Below, one piece after another: positions 63,962 to 64,000 of a stretch of 64,000 nucleotides of DNA. The notes under the pieces are model-generated. The model searched no databases and was not told the origin of the DNA. It was given only the letters and a program-made list of their open reading frames with translations. The position numbers and the translations under genes were made by a program. Within the stretch, counting starts at the first letter, position 1; each line of letters begins with the position of its first letter. The stretch covers positions 1,302,001 to 1,366,000 of the forward strand of contig CP136061.1 of NCBI GenBank assembly GCA_032622095.1, in the 5' to 3' direction. Source of the stretch: Siphonodentalium dalli. Its lineage: Eukaryota > Mollusca > Scaphopoda > Gadilida > Siphonodentaliidae.

Positions 63962-64000
63962 GCCTGTCTGGTTCTGTAACTGGTGCGAATAACTGAGCGT
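63933..64000. repeat. 111-bp duplication, 5' side of LINE copy C (cut by window end)
   Basis: TGAGAATACCTGAGTGCATT through AATAACTGAGCGT, matching the first 68 bases of 45859-45969. Confidence 0.9.

Overview
The window is eukaryotic and looks like a TE-dense invertebrate genome. Bacterial signals (operons, Shine-Dalgarno sites) are absent. Coding exons are short, bounded by GT/AG and scattered over more than 20 kb. Most of the rest is satellites, palindromic MITEs, hairpins, non-LTR retrotransposon pieces and other DNA transposons. The repeat style (CCCCCGAC-ended elements, (CCGT)n, GGTCAAGGTCA repeats, jockey/CR1-like RT tails) fits a mollusc, probably a bivalve-like marine animal. That placement is an inference; no rRNA, tRNA or mitochondrial marker is present.

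Layout. 1-9150: two blocks of a 17-bp satellite around a 2.5-kb spacer that holds a 0.6-kb tandem duplication. 9150-35000: one plus-strand gene, split into at least six phase-compatible exons (11344-11430, 17187-17360, 28246-28327, 29068-29204, 33991-34170, 34649-34761). They splice in silico into 257 uninterrupted residues of an extracellular protein: a beta-rich module followed by a diverged cadherin-like repeat. Its introns are packed with MITEs (eight copies of one palindromic family in the window, two ending within 30 bp of splice acceptors), a 2.8-kb long-TIR element, two decayed LINE tails, a 30-bp minisatellite and nested CCCCCGAC elements. 35400-39540: more repeats, no recognisable exon.

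39540-64000 is a young nest of transposons. A Mutator-like element (MULE) with TIRs built from a 16-bp tandem unit occurs as an empty copy (51510-52925), as a copy filled by a 5.1-kb non-LTR retrotransposon (40277-46952), and as a second filled copy starting at 54321 and running off the window. The LINE insertion is flanked by a 111-bp direct duplication present once in the empty copy. The two LINE copies are nearly identical: the first has a nonsense codon and a 1-base frameshift; the second has an uninterrupted frame but is split by a 4.3-kb TA-flanked element (55990-60316). Between MULE copies lies a 4.0-kb foldback element (47125-51145) whose inverted arms are arrays of ~190-bp units.

The best candidates for undescribed biology are this foldback element, the MULE/LINE nest with its 111-bp duplication, the MITE-abutted exons, and the unfamiliar extracellular gene.
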